This document shows, piece after piece, positions 25,977-34,539 of a DNA stretch of 64,000 nucleotides. The DNA is from Bradyrhizobium murdochi (lineage in GTDB: Bacteria > Pseudomonadota > Alphaproteobacteria > Rhizobiales > Xanthobacteraceae), in contig NZ_AXAU01000013.1 in the NCBI RefSeq assembly GCF_000472965.1, positions 124,001-188,000 of the forward strand, given 5' to 3'. Each line of letters starts with the position of its first letter. Position 1 is the stretch's first letter. The notes beneath the pieces are model-generated. The model made no database searches, was not told the DNA's origin, and saw nothing but the letters and a program-made list of their open reading frames with translations. Both the position numbers and the translations under genes were made by a program.

Positions 25977-26201
25977 TCAATAATGCGGCGGCGGCTCGTT
26001 CGCCGGGCCGGGCAAGTTGCTTTCGGCTTCGCGCAGGCGCTCCTTCAGTTCAGCCAATTGGCGCGTCAAGGAATCGATCTGGTGCCACTGTGCGGTAATC
26101 GTGTGATTCAGCACCTCGATCGTCTCATCCTGGAACGTCGCCCGTATTTCCAGTGCGTCGAGGCGCTCGCTCAGTGCGGTGACGTCATTCGTGCGCGCCA
26201 T
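25977..26201 (-). CDS. slyX: SlyX family protein
   Basis: This 74-residue coiled-coil protein matches SlyX: ALSERLDALEIRATFQDETIEVLNHTITAQWHQIDSLTRQLAELKERLRE is a continuous heptad-like helix, followed by a Pro-rich tail ending PPPHY. Function is unknown across the family. ATG at 26201 is chosen; the same frame is open further upstream inside trhO, but that stretch is a shadow. The start overlaps the trhO stop by 17 bases. Confidence 0.86.
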   Translation of the reverse strand: MARTNDVTALSERLDALEIRATFQDETIEVLNHTITAQWHQIDSLTRQLAELKERLREAESNLPGPANEPPPHY

Positions 26202-26937
26202 CGTTCCCTCGTCGCTGCCGTAGGCCGTGGCCCAGCGCCACGCGTTCGTCGAACACGAAGCATTCGCCGCGCCAGCGGCTCTCATTCTCCGGTACGCCTT
26301 CGAGATAGCGGAGGATGCCGCCCTTGAGATGATAGACCTCGTCAAATCCATGCGCCAGCAGATAGGCGCTGGCCTTCTCGCATCGGATACCGCCGGTGCA
26401 GAACATCGCAATCTTCCTGTGCTTCGCCGGATCGAGTTTCTGTGCGGCGAATTCCTTGAACTGCCCAAAGCTCTTGATGCCGGGGTCGACCGCGCCTTCG
26501 AACGTGCCCATCGCCACTTCGAACGCATTGCGGGTGTCTATCACCAGCGTGTCGGGCGCTGCGATCAGTTCGTTCCAGTCTGACGGCTCGACACAGGTGC
26601 CGACCTGTCGGGTCGGATCGACCGCCATATCTCCGAGCGTAACGATTTCCTTCTTCAGCCGGATCTTCAGACGCCGAAACGGCATCTCGGAAGCGGTCGA
26701 GAACTTGAGTTCGAGATTGCTGAGCCGCCCGCCGAAAAGGGCGCCGCGCTGCAATTCGCCGACGAACGCGTCGATGCTCGCATCGCCGCCCGCAACCGTG
26801 CCGTTGATGCCCTCATGCGCCAGCAGCACGCTGCCCTTCAGCCCGAGGCCTGCAGCAAACGAGCGCAGCGGTTCGCGCAACTCCCGGAAGTCCGATAGCG
26901 CGGCGAATTGATAGAAGGCGGCGACTTTGAGCAGCAT
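26185..26937 (-). CDS. trhO: tRNA uridine(34) hydroxylase, rhodanese domain
   Basis: This 250-residue protein is of the YceA/TrhO type (formerly UPF0176), which hydroxylates wobble uridine 34 of certain tRNAs. It has the N-terminal acylphosphatase-like domain (VLLAHEGINGTVAG) and a rhodanese domain with VIDTRNAFEVAMGTF and the catalytic Cys in FCTGGIRCEK near residue 185. Length is slightly shorter than the E. coli form because the C-terminal extension is missing. It overlaps slyX downstream. Confidence 0.92.
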   Translation of the reverse strand: MLLKVAAFYQFAALSDFRELREPLRSFAAGLGLKGSVLLAHEGINGTVAGGDASIDAFVGELQRGALFGGRLSNLELKFSTASEMPFRRLKIRLKKEIVTLGDMAVDPTRQVGTCVEPSDWNELIAAPDTLVIDTRNAFEVAMGTFEGAVDPGIKSFGQFKEFAAQKLDPAKHRKIAMFCTGGIRCEKASAYLLAHGFDEVYHLKGGILRYLEGVPENESRWRGECFVFDERVALGHGLRQRRGNDGAHE

Positions 26938-27129
26938 GGCGATCGTTTATCAGGCGGGCCGCGCAGGGGAAACCCCGTAAAGCCCTGCATATTCCGCGCA
27001 TTGCCCCTGACGTCCCATTGGCATGCCAGCCATTGCCCTGCCGGGGATGAATATGCCAAAGAACCGTCTGTAAACCCGCCCGATGCTTCCGCGGGATGCT
27101 CAAGAAACGCTGAAAAGAAAGCACTCGCG

Positions 27130-28716
27130 ATGAGGAATTTCCATTTCGCCGGCCGCTCCACGGTCCATGCCCAGAACGCGATGGTGGCAACGTCGCATCC
27201 GGAGGCCGCATTGGCCGCAATCGACGTGATGCGGGCGGGTGGCACGGCGGCGGACGCCGCGGTCGCGGCTTGCGCGTTGCTCGGCGTCATCGAGCCGCAA
27301 TCGACGGGTATCGGGGGCGATTGCTTCGCGCTGATCCAACCCAGGGGCGAGGGCAAGATCGTCGCCTATAATGGCTCCGGCCGCGCGCCGATGGCGGCCA
27401 AGGCCGAATGGTACCTCGAACGCAAGATCCATTCTGTACCGCTGACCTCGGCGCATGCGGTCAGCATTCCCGGCGCGATCGACGCCTGGGAGACGATCCT
27501 GCGCGACCACGGCAAGATGGGACTCGACACGCTTCTGCAGCCCGCGATCAAGGCTGCCGAGGAAGGCTACGTCGTCGCGCCCCGTATTGCCTTCGACTGG
27601 AAGAACCAGTTCGAGAAGCTGAAGAACGGCACCAACACCGAGCGCTATCTGCTGCCGCATGGCAAGCCAGCGGTGGCCGGCGACGTGATCCGCCAACCCG
27701 AACTGGGCAAAACCCTGCGTGCGATCGCCAAGAGCGGCCGCGATGCGTTTTATGCCGGCGAGATCGCCGAGGACATGGTCGAGACCTTGCGCGGCATCGG
27801 TGGCCTGCACACGCTGGAAGATTTCGCCGCACATTCGACCGAGGCGACGTCGCCGATCGGCACGATGTACAAGGGCCACGATGTCTGGCAGTGCCCGCCA
27901 AACGGCCCGGGCATCACCATGCTGGTGATGCTGAATATCCTTTCCCGCTTCGACCTGACGAAGTTTCCCGCGCTCAGCGTCGAGCGTTTCCATCTGGAGG
28001 CGGAAGCCGCGCGCATCGCCTACATGATGCGAGAGCAGCACGTCGCCGATCCGCAGCATGTTCATGTCGATGTCGCCGGAATCCTCGCCAAGGAATTCGC
28101 CGAGGAGCACATCAAGAACATCCGGATGGACCGGCTGCTCGATCTGCCGAACGTCGCGCCACCGATGAATCCATCGACCGTCTACATCACGGTGGTCGAC
28201 AAGGACCGCAACGTCTGCTCGTTCATCAATTCGATCGCGCATTCGTTCGGCTCGGCGATCGTGTCCAACAAGACCGGCATCCTCCTGCAGAACCGCGCCG
28301 GCGGCTTCCGGATTCAGCCCGGCCATCCCAACTGCATCGCGCCGGGCAAGCGGCCGCTGCATACCATCATCCCGTCGCTCGCGACCAAGAACGGCCGCGC
28401 GGTGATGCCGTTTGGCGTGATGGGCGGCCAGTATCAGCCGGTGGGACAGACCCACGTGCTGACCAATATGCTGGACTATGGCTGCGATGTGCAGGAAGCC
28501 ATCGATATGCCGCGCGGCCTGCATTACGAAGGCGTCTACCAGCTCGAGGACAGCGTGCCGGCCGAGATCGTCGAGGGCCTGAAAAAGATCGGCCACAAGA
28601 CTACCAGCGTGGTCGGTCCGCTCGGCGGCGGCCAGGCGATCTGGATCGACTGGGACAAGGGTACGCTGACCGGCGGTTCCGATCCCCGCAAGGACGGTTG
28701 CGCGCTAGGCTACTGA
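27130..28716 (+). CDS. Gamma-glutamyltransferase family protein
   Basis: This 528-residue N-terminal-nucleophile enzyme is made as a precursor that self-cleaves at a Thr. The expected site is the Thr in NPSTVYITVVDKDRN near residue 355, aligned with the Thr of the E. coli TTHYSVVDKDGN motif. N-terminal MVATSHPEAALAAIDVMRAGGTAADAAVAA and C-terminal GGSDPRKDG are also family features. No signal peptide is evident, so a cytoplasmic location is likely, unlike classical glutathione-degrading GGT; related acylases or cephalosporin acylase-type enzymes are alternatives. ATG at 27130 is used because the upstream frame lacks family similarity. Confidence 0.9.
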   Translation: MRNFHFAGRSTVHAQNAMVATSHPEAALAAIDVMRAGGTAADAAVAACALLGVIEPQSTGIGGDCFALIQPRGEGKIVAYNGSGRAPMAAKAEWYLERKIHSVPLTSAHAVSIPGAIDAWETILRDHGKMGLDTLLQPAIKAAEEGYVVAPRIAFDWKNQFEKLKNGTNTERYLLPHGKPAVAGDVIRQPELGKTLRAIAKSGRDAFYAGEIAEDMVETLRGIGGLHTLEDFAAHSTEATSPIGTMYKGHDVWQCPPNGPGITMLVMLNILSRFDLTKFPALSVERFHLEAEAARIAYMMREQHVADPQHVHVDVAGILAKEFAEEHIKNIRMDRLLDLPNVAPPMNPSTVYITVVDKDRNVCSFINSIAHSFGSAIVSNKTGILLQNRAGGFRIQPGHPNCIAPGKRPLHTIIPSLATKNGRAVMPFGVMGGQYQPVGQTHVLTNMLDYGCDVQEAIDMPRGLHYEGVYQLEDSVPAEIVEGLKKIGHKTTSVVGPLGGGQAIWIDWDKGTLTGGSDPRKDGCALGY

Positions 28717-28756
28717 GCGTCTAGAAGCTCCGTCTCTCCAAAAAGAGGTTCAACAG

Positions 28757-29215
28757 ATGCGCTTCTCGCGACGCACGATCTTCCGAGCCGCATTTGCCGC
28801 CATGGCAGCCGCGGTTTCAACGCCCGCTGCCATCAGGATGGCAGCGGCCCAGACCGCAGGAAAACCCATGACCGCAGCTTCAGGCTTGCAAATTATTGAC
28901 AGCAAGGTCGGCACCGGCGCCTCGCCCAAGACCGGCCAGACCTGCGTCATGCATTACACCGGCTGGCTCTACGAGAACGGCCAGAAGGGCAAGAAGTTCG
29001 ATTCCTCCGTCGACCGTAACGAGCCGTTCGAGTTCAAGATCGGCCAGCGCCAGGTGATCGCCGGCTGGGACGAAGGCGTCGCATCGATGAACGTCGGCGG
29101 CAAGCGCACGCTGATCATTCCGCCCGCACTCGGCTATGGCGCGCGGGGCGCCGGCGGCGTTATTCCACCGAATGCGACGCTGATGTTCGACGTCGAATTG
29201 CTGGCGGTGAAGTAA
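28757..29215 (+). CDS. FKBP-type peptidyl-prolyl cis-trans isomerase
   Basis: This 152-residue protein has an N-terminal twin-arginine-like signal (MRFSRRTIFRAAFAAMAAAV, cut near AAAQ at about residue 32) and a complete FKBP domain: VMHYTGWLYENG, KFDSSVDRNEPFEFKIG, VIAGWDEGVASMNVGGKRTLIIPPALGYGARG and the terminal IPPNATLMFDVELL. It probably assists folding in the periplasm. It follows the GGT-family gene on the same strand and precedes a dehydrogenase gene. Confidence 0.94.
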   Translation: MRFSRRTIFRAAFAAMAAAVSTPAAIRMAAAQTAGKPMTAASGLQIIDSKVGTGASPKTGQTCVMHYTGWLYENGQKGKKFDSSVDRNEPFEFKIGQRQVIAGWDEGVASMNVGGKRTLIIPPALGYGARGAGGVIPPNATLMFDVELLAVK

Positions 29216-29241
29216 CCGCACACTGAACGAGGGAGCGCGTC

Positions 29242-30222
29242 GTGAAGGTCTCGATCCTCGACGATTATTTCGACACGCTGCGCACCCTCGATTGTTTCGG
29301 CAAGCTGGCCGGGCATGACGTCACCATCTGGAACGATCATGTCCAGGATGTCGATGCGCTGGCGGAGCGCCTGCGCGAGACCGAGGCGTTGGTGCTAATC
29401 CGCGAGCGCACGCAGATCCGGACGCCGTTGCTGGAGCGTCTGCCGAAACTGAAGCTGATCAGCCAGCGCAGCGTCTATCCGCATATCGACATCGACACCT
29501 GCACCCGGCTCGGCATCGTCGTGTCGTCGAGCCAGCATGCCGATACGCCGTCCTATGCGACCGCCGAATTTACCTGGGGCCTGATCCTGGCGGCGATGCG
29601 CGCCATTCCGCAGCAGATGGCGGCGCTCAAGGCCGGCAAATGGCAAATCGGCGTCGGCCACACGCTGCGCGGCAAGACGCTCGGCATTTATGGCTATGGG
29701 CGGATCGGTGCTGTTGTAGCGGGCTACGGCAAGGCGTTCGGCATGAACGTGCTGGTATGGGCGCGCGAACCAGCCATGGCGAAGGCCCGCGCCGACGGAT
29801 ACGAGACTGCGGCAGGCAAGGCTGCTTTCTTCGAACGATGCGACGTCCTTTCGCTGCACATGCGGCTCGTCGATGCCACGCGCGGCATCGTAAAAGCGGA
29901 AGATCTCGCGCGCATGAAGCCGTCGGCGCTTCTGGTCAACACCAGTCGTGCGCCGCTGATCGAGCCGAACGCGCTGGTCAACGCACTGCGCGCCGGAAGA
30001 CCTGGCATGGCGGCGGTGGACGTCTACGAAAAAGAGCCACTCCGCGACGTCAACGATCCGCTCCTGAACATGGACAACGTGGTCTGTACGCCGCATCTCG
30101 GCTACGTCTCGCGCGACGAATACGAAATCCAGTTCACGGATATCTTCGATCAGATCGTTGCTTACGCCGCCGGAACACCGACGAATGTCGTCAATCCGGA
30201 TGTGATGTCGAGACGGCGTTGA
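29242..30222 (+). CDS. D-2-hydroxyacid dehydrogenase family protein
   Basis: This 326-residue NAD-dependent enzyme has the Rossmann motif GYGRIGAVVAGYG near residue 152, the catalytic Arg in LLVNTSRAPLIEP, Glu in DVYEKEPL, and His in CTPHLGY near 276. It oxidises or reduces a 2-hydroxy/2-keto acid; the phosphoglycerate dehydrogenase-like branch is likely because the last segments resemble SerA. The GTG at about 29240 is out of frame with the ATG at 29242 used here. Confidence 0.92.
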   Translation: MKVSILDDYFDTLRTLDCFGKLAGHDVTIWNDHVQDVDALAERLRETEALVLIRERTQIRTPLLERLPKLKLISQRSVYPHIDIDTCTRLGIVVSSSQHADTPSYATAEFTWGLILAAMRAIPQQMAALKAGKWQIGVGHTLRGKTLGIYGYGRIGAVVAGYGKAFGMNVLVWAREPAMAKARADGYETAAGKAAFFERCDVLSLHMRLVDATRGIVKAEDLARMKPSALLVNTSRAPLIEPNALVNALRAGRPGMAAVDVYEKEPLRDVNDPLLNMDNVVCTPHLGYVSRDEYEIQFTDIFDQIVAYAAGTPTNVVNPDVMSRRR

Positions 30223-30248
30223 ATAGGCGGGGTGCGCCCTGGCCATGA

Positions 30249-30313
30249 CGAAAACCGGGACGCCCATGCGCCGCCGGCTCCCTTAATGTTCTGGTTTGCG
30301 GCCCCGGTTTTCG
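30249..30313. repeat. Inverted repeat between dehydrogenase and cupin genes
   Basis: CGAAAACCGGG (30249-30259) is matched by its exact reverse complement CCCGGTTTTCG (30303-30313) across 43 bases. It could form a long hairpin in RNA or be a regulatory inverted repeat for the cupin gene, whose start is 40 bases downstream. No function is shown. Confidence 0.5.
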
Positions 30314-30352
30314 ATACCGTTGGGGACGAACGATCTTTCGAGAAAGCTCCCA

Positions 30353-30868
30353 ATGACCGGCACGCATGACCACACCCATTCGCACCACTCCCACGATCAC
30401 GACGAGCGCTGGAAGCATGACGGCGTCCGCGTGATTCCCGGCAATCAGCTCGATCCCAATGTGCCCTCGACCGCGGGTATGGACCGCAAGGCCGCGATCA
30501 ATTTCGCCCGCGTCGGCGCGCAGAAATTGTGGGCGGGCACGGTGACGATCCGGCCCGACGCCAAGACAGGCGCGCATCACCACGGCCATCTCGAAAGCAT
30601 CATCTATGTCGTGAAGGGCAAGGCGCGGATGCGCTGGGGCGAACATCTTCAGTTCACCGCCGAGGCCGGCCCCGGCGATTTCATCTTCGTGCCGCCCTAC
30701 GTGCCGCATCAGGAGATCAATGCCAGCCGCGACGAGGTGCTGGAATGCGTGCTGGTGCGCTCTGACGGCGAGGCGGTGGCGATCAATCTCGACATCGAGC
30801 CGGTGGAAAAGCCGGAGACCGTGTTGTGGGTCGATCCCGTGCACCGCGATCCCGCCGAGAAGAAGTAA
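30353..30868 (+). CDS. Cupin domain protein with His-rich N-terminus
   Basis: This 171-residue protein has one cupin barrel: HHHGHLESIIYVVKGKARMRWG supplies the first metal-binding cupin motif and GDFIFVPPYVPHQEIN the second. The first 20 residues are a His/Asp metal-binding-like cluster (HDHTHSHHSHDHDE). The function is unknown. ATG at 30353 is preceded by GAGAAAG. It is followed 43 bases later by a crotonase gene on the same strand. Confidence 0.87.
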   Translation: MTGTHDHTHSHHSHDHDERWKHDGVRVIPGNQLDPNVPSTAGMDRKAAINFARVGAQKLWAGTVTIRPDAKTGAHHHGHLESIIYVVKGKARMRWGEHLQFTAEAGPGDFIFVPPYVPHQEINASRDEVLECVLVRSDGEAVAINLDIEPVEKPETVLWVDPVHRDPAEKK

Positions 30869-30911
30869 GAACAACGATCACCGCATCGTGCGGATGTCGC
30901 GGGGGAATGCC

Positions 30912-31649
30912 ATGAAGCTTGTTCGCTACGAGAGCGCAGGCCACGTCGCTACTATCACGATGGATCGCGCGTCTGCCCACAACGCGCTCAACAACGCCTT
31001 GTGCGATGAGCTGCGCGAAGCCTGGCTCCGCTTTCACGAAAGCGAGGATCGCGTTGCGGTGCTAGCGTCGTCCGAAGAGAAATATTTCTCGGTCGGCGCC
31101 GACGTGAACGATCTCCCTGTCAACATGTGGCACGCGGTGCCCGGCTTGGGCGTTGAGCTGGACAAGCCGGTCATTGCCGCGACCTCGGGATGGGTCGTCG
31201 GCGGTGCCTTCGTGCTGGTGCAGATGGCCGACATGTGCGTGGCCTCGGAGACGACGCGCTTCATCTACCCCGAGGGCAAGATCGGCACCACCGCCGGCGG
31301 CGTCTCCTCGGTGATGGCGCGCATGCCGCACAAGATCGCCATGGAATTCCTGCTGGTCGGTGAGGAAATGTCGGCGGAGCGGGCCTATCAGATTGGCTTC
31401 GTCAACAAGGTCGCGCCGAAGGGGCAGCATGTCGTGCTCGCCCAGGAGATGGCGGCAAAGATCGCCGCCAACGCGCCGCTGGTGGTTCGGGCCCTGAAGA
31501 AGCTCGCCCGCGAGGCGATGCCAAAGGGGCCCCTGGAGACGGTCGCCGAGGTGCGCCGGCTGCTCGACGTCGTGCGCGACAGCGACGACCTCAAGGAAGG
31601 CGTCAAGGCGTTTGCCGAAAAGCGCAAGCCTGACTTCAAGGGCAGGTAG
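30912..31649 (+). CDS. Enoyl-CoA hydratase/isomerase family protein
   Basis: This 245-residue crotonase has GADVNDLP and the segment GWVVGGAFVLVQMAD, where the first catalytic Glu position of hydratases (E144 in the rat enzyme) is Val, followed by FIYPEGKIGTTAGG, where the second Glu is retained. It may be a hydratase with altered chemistry, an isomerase or a hydrolase. ATG at 30912 follows GGGGGA. It lies directly downstream of the cupin gene, with which it may be co-transcribed. Confidence 0.86.
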   Translation: MKLVRYESAGHVATITMDRASAHNALNNALCDELREAWLRFHESEDRVAVLASSEEKYFSVGADVNDLPVNMWHAVPGLGVELDKPVIAATSGWVVGGAFVLVQMADMCVASETTRFIYPEGKIGTTAGGVSSVMARMPHKIAMEFLLVGEEMSAERAYQIGFVNKVAPKGQHVVLAQEMAAKIAANAPLVVRALKKLAREAMPKGPLETVAEVRRLLDVVRDSDDLKEGVKAFAEKRKPDFKGR

Positions 31650-31780
31650 CGGCCATTCGCCGCCGAACACTGGCGAACCACGCGCCCTTTCCCAGCGCGA
31701 AAAATAATTCGAGAAGGGATGTCGGGTCTGTTCTAGCCCGCTCGTCCTTGGCACGAACCCCGCGAAAAAAGGAGCCCCTT

Positions 31781-32206
31781 ATGGCTAAAATGATCTTCGT
31801 CAATCTGCCGGTCAGCGATCTCGCCCGCTCGACCGCCTTTTATCAGGCGATCGGCGCTGAAAAGAACCCGCAATTCTCCGACGACACCGCATCCTGCATG
31901 GTGGTGTCCGAAAGCATTTACGTGATGCTGTTGACCCACGACAAGTATCGCCAGTTCACCTCGAAGAAGATTGCCGACGCCAAGGCCACGAGCCAGGTCC
32001 TGCTCTGCCTTTCCGCCGACAGCCGCAACGCAGTGGACGATATGGTCGGAAAGGCGCAAGGCGCCGGCGGCGGAGCCGATCCGGGTCCGAAGCAGGATTA
32101 CGGCTTCATGTATGGCCGCAGTTTTGAAGATCCCGACGGCCACCATTGGGAAGTGATGTGGATGGATGTCGCGGCCGCGACCGCTGCGCAGTCCGCCACT
32201 GCGTGA
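31781..32206 (+). CDS. VOC/glyoxalase family protein
   Basis: This 141-residue protein belongs to the glyoxalase-like VOC group (lactoylglutathione-lyase-related): MIFVNLPVSDLARSTAFYQAIGAEKNPQFSDD and a C-terminal YGRSFEDPDGHHWEVMWMD, with the conserved DPDGHHWE. ATG at 31781 follows AAAAAAGGAGCCCCTT. Enzymes of this subgroup are often annotated as extradiol dioxygenase or unknown; the function cannot be fixed. Confidence 0.88.
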   Translation: MAKMIFVNLPVSDLARSTAFYQAIGAEKNPQFSDDTASCMVVSESIYVMLLTHDKYRQFTSKKIADAKATSQVLLCLSADSRNAVDDMVGKAQGAGGGADPGPKQDYGFMYGRSFEDPDGHHWEVMWMDVAAATAAQSATA

Positions 32207-32554
32207 CAGGTCGAACCCGTCAGCAAGCCGGCTGCAACTCTCTACGTCTCGTAGCTCGCCCCAGTGTGTCATCGCCCGCACATCGACCGGGCGATCCAGT
32301 AAGCCGTGCTGCCGATTGTTGCGAAGGAATTGACGACGCGAAGTACTGGATGCCCCGCTTGAAGCGGGGCATGACTGCAGGCGCACGCGGCTACTCGCCC
32401 GCCGGTTGGTGGTCGCGATCGAAATGCGTTCAACGCGATGGACATAAAAATCTGGAGCGGTCACACTAAATTGTGCCGCAATGTCATTCCGTGATTCCGT
32501 GCCAGATTGTCCGTGAAGCCATTGGCCCCATCACATTCTGTTCTGTCCGGTTCG
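32207..32554. other. Intergenic gap with one palindromic repeat
   Basis: No coding region was found in this gap of about 350 bases. The only structure is a short palindromic repeat at 32350-32372, annotated separately. The remainder is presumed promoter for the downstream membrane protein, whose exact start is uncertain because TTG at 32507, GTG at 32513 and ATG at 32555 all lack a good ribosome-binding site. Confidence 0.5.
32350..32372. repeat. Short palindromic intergenic repeat
   Basis: ATGCCCCGC and GCGGGGCAT face each other around TTGAA, with an 11-base complement when the flanking bases are counted. It shares the CCCCGC/GCGGGG core with the larger element at 24397-24525 and is typical of the small rhizobial palindromes scattered between genes. 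Confidence 0.6.
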
Positions 32555-33817
32555 ATGATGCGCACGGGCATCACCGCGGCAGTCCTTTTTGTTCTCGCGC
32601 ACTTTGCGATGCTGATCGGCGTCGCCGCACCGGAAAAGTTCTATTTCGACGAGGTGCATTACGTCCCGGCGGCGCGGCAGATGCTTGAGCCGGTGATGCG
32701 AGAGCCGATGCTCAACCCGATGCATCCACCGCTCGCCAAGCAGTTCATCGCTCTGTCGATCCATTCACTAGGCGACGGACCGCTAGGCTGGCGCTATCCG
32801 GCCGTGTTGTTCGGATCGTTTGCTATTGTAGCGGTGTATCTGTGCGGCCTGACGCTGTTTGCCGCTCAGGGCCCGGCGATTGCGGCGAGCCTGCTCGCCT
32901 TTTTCAATCAGATGCTGTTCGTGCAATCGCGGATCGCGATGCTGGATATTTTTGCGCTCGCTTTCGGCCTGTTCGCTATCGCGGCATTCATGCATTGCTT
33001 TCGACGAGAGCGGCCGCATCTGTGGTTCGCGCTTGCCGGGATCGGCTTTGGCCTGTCGGCCGGCTGCAAATGGAGCGGGCTGTTCGCGCTCGCAGTCTGC
33101 ATCGCCATCATAGCCGTGATCCGCTTGATGCAAAGCTGGCGCACTCACTTCGCGGATGCCCGGCCGGAGGATTGGTACCGGCCCGATCTCTGGCCCGGTT
33201 TCAAGGCCTGGCATTTCGCCGTCTGCTTCGTACTAATTCCGGCCGTCGTTTATCTTGCCACCTACATTCCGCTCTACGGATTGTCGGTTTCGGATATCCT
33301 GCAGGCGCAGCGGCGCATCTTCAACGATAACACGACGAGTGCGATTGCAGGCCACACCTATATGAGTTCATGGCCGTCCTGGCCGTTCCTGGTGCGCCCG
33401 GTCTGGTATCTCTTCGACAAGGTCGACGAAGACCATATCGCCGCCGTGGTTCTCCTCGGCAACCCGCTGATCCTGTGGCCGGCGCTGATTGCGGTCGCGA
33501 TCTGCCTGCGCGACTGGATCGTGACGCGGCGGGTCGACGCCTTCCTGATACTGGCGTTCTATTTCGGCCCATACCTCGCATGGGCATTGCTGCCGCGAAC
33601 GCTCGGCTTCATCTATTACTATCTGCCGGCGGCGACCACGGCGAGCCTTGCGCTGGTGTATGCCTTGAAACACGGCAGCATGCCCGGTTGGGTGCTATGG
33701 GCCTATGTTGCAATCGGCTTTGCCGGCTTTGTCGCAATGTTGCCGATATCGGCCGCGTTCATAGGCACTTCGATGGCGACGTTCAGCCGCCTGATGATCT
33801 TCCAGAACTGGATTTGA
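32555..33817 (+). CDS. GT39-family membrane glycosyltransferase
   Basis: This is a protein of about 420 residues with roughly ten transmembrane helices. The N-terminal loop carries KFYFDEVHYVPAARQML and NPMHPPLAKQFIALSIHSLG, features of the dolichyl/polyprenyl-phosphate-mannose protein mannosyltransferase family, with the acidic pair DE in the first external loop. It likely transfers a sugar from a polyprenyl-phosphate donor to protein or lipid at the periplasmic face. The start is uncertain (MM at 32555; TTG at 32507 also in frame). The OmpA-like gene is convergent. Confidence 0.85.
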   Translation: MMRTGITAAVLFVLAHFAMLIGVAAPEKFYFDEVHYVPAARQMLEPVMREPMLNPMHPPLAKQFIALSIHSLGDGPLGWRYPAVLFGSFAIVAVYLCGLTLFAAQGPAIAASLLAFFNQMLFVQSRIAMLDIFALAFGLFAIAAFMHCFRRERPHLWFALAGIGFGLSAGCKWSGLFALAVCIAIIAVIRLMQSWRTHFADARPEDWYRPDLWPGFKAWHFAVCFVLIPAVVYLATYIPLYGLSVSDILQAQRRIFNDNTTSAIAGHTYMSSWPSWPFLVRPVWYLFDKVDEDHIAAVVLLGNPLILWPALIAVAICLRDWIVTRRVDAFLILAFYFGPYLAWALLPRTLGFIYYYLPAATTASLALVYALKHGSMPGWVLWAYVAIGFAGFVAMLPISAAFIGTSMATFSRLMIFQNWI

Positions 33818-33849
33818 GGCGGCCATTCGCGCCGTTTAGCCAATAGAAA

Positions 33850-33877
33850 ATCCGCCTGCCGCTGGCGGCAGGCGGAT
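33850..33877 (-). terminator. Terminator hairpin at the end of the OmpA-like gene
   Basis: ATCCGCCTGCCGC (33850-33862) and GCGGCAGGCGGAT (33865-33877) form a perfect 13-base stem with a TG loop. On the minus strand it is followed by four T, giving a rho-independent terminator 30 bases past the OmpA-like stop. It also lies just after the plus-strand glycosyltransferase gene. Confidence 0.8.
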
Positions 33878-33906
33878 CGGCTTTCAAGACCTCGCCTTTC
33901 AAAACC

Positions 33907-34539
33907 TTACTTGGAGGCGGTCTTGCTATCCATGTTGACGACCTGAACGCGGCGGTTGGTGGGATCCGTCGGCGCGTTCGCATCCTTCAGCTTGGTCTCG
34001 CCGTAACCGACCGTCACGAGATTGGAACCGGCGATGCCGTACTTCTCGGTCAGGTACTTCTTGATCGTATCGGCGCGGCGCTCGGAAAGATCCTGGTTGT
34101 AGGCCTCGCTGCCGATCGCGTCGGTATGACCGGCGACCACGAAGGTCGAACCCTTCAGGCTCGAATCAGAGAGCGCCTTGCCGAGTTCCTGCACCGCGGA
34201 AACCGAGTTCTTGCTGATATCGGCCGAATTGTAGTCGAACTGAATTTCGAGATCGATCTTCGGCTTGCTCGCGGCAAGTTCCGCGATTTCCTGGCGCTCG
34301 CCGAGCGACAGCGACCGGGTCTTGCGGTTGCGTAGGGTGTCGACGAAGCCGATTTCCTTGGCCTTTGCGGCAGCATCCACCGGCTGCTGCGGGCCGGTCG
34401 AAAGGCCGCGGGTCGCGCCCGGCTTCGGCTTCAGAGCGTCCAGGATCTTGTCGGCCGAGACGGTGTCGCCGGCGACGGCCAGCCCCGCCGTCATCGACAG
34501 CGCGGCGCCGATAGTCATGATCGAGAGAAAGCGGGTCAT
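33907..34539 (-). CDS. OmpA-family outer membrane/peptidoglycan-binding protein
   Basis: This 210-residue protein has a signal peptide (MTRFLSIMTIGAALSMTAGLAVAG), a Pro/Ala-rich linker, and an OmpA C-terminal domain (LEIQFDYNSADISKNSVSAVQELGKAL; FVVAGHTDAIGSEAYNQDLSERRADTIKKYL; NRRVQVV), containing the Asp and Arg residues that bind diaminopimelate. There is no beta-barrel domain, so it is a soluble periplasmic anchor. ATG at 34539 follows GAGGA. A perfect CRP-type palindrome lies 86 bases upstream. Confidence 0.93.
   Translation of the reverse strand: MTRFLSIMTIGAALSMTAGLAVAGDTVSADKILDALKPKPGATRGLSTGPQQPVDAAAKAKEIGFVDTLRNRKTRSLSLGERQEIAELAASKPKIDLEIQFDYNSADISKNSVSAVQELGKALSDSSLKGSTFVVAGHTDAIGSEAYNQDLSERRADTIKKYLTEKYGIAGSNLVTVGYGETKLKDANAPTDPTNRRVQVVNMDSKTASK

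Noticed and set aside
26908..27129. N-terminal extension of the gamma-glutamyltransferase frame to 26908
   Set aside because: It overlaps the divergent trhO start, has no family similarity, and the conserved domain begins right after ATG 27130.
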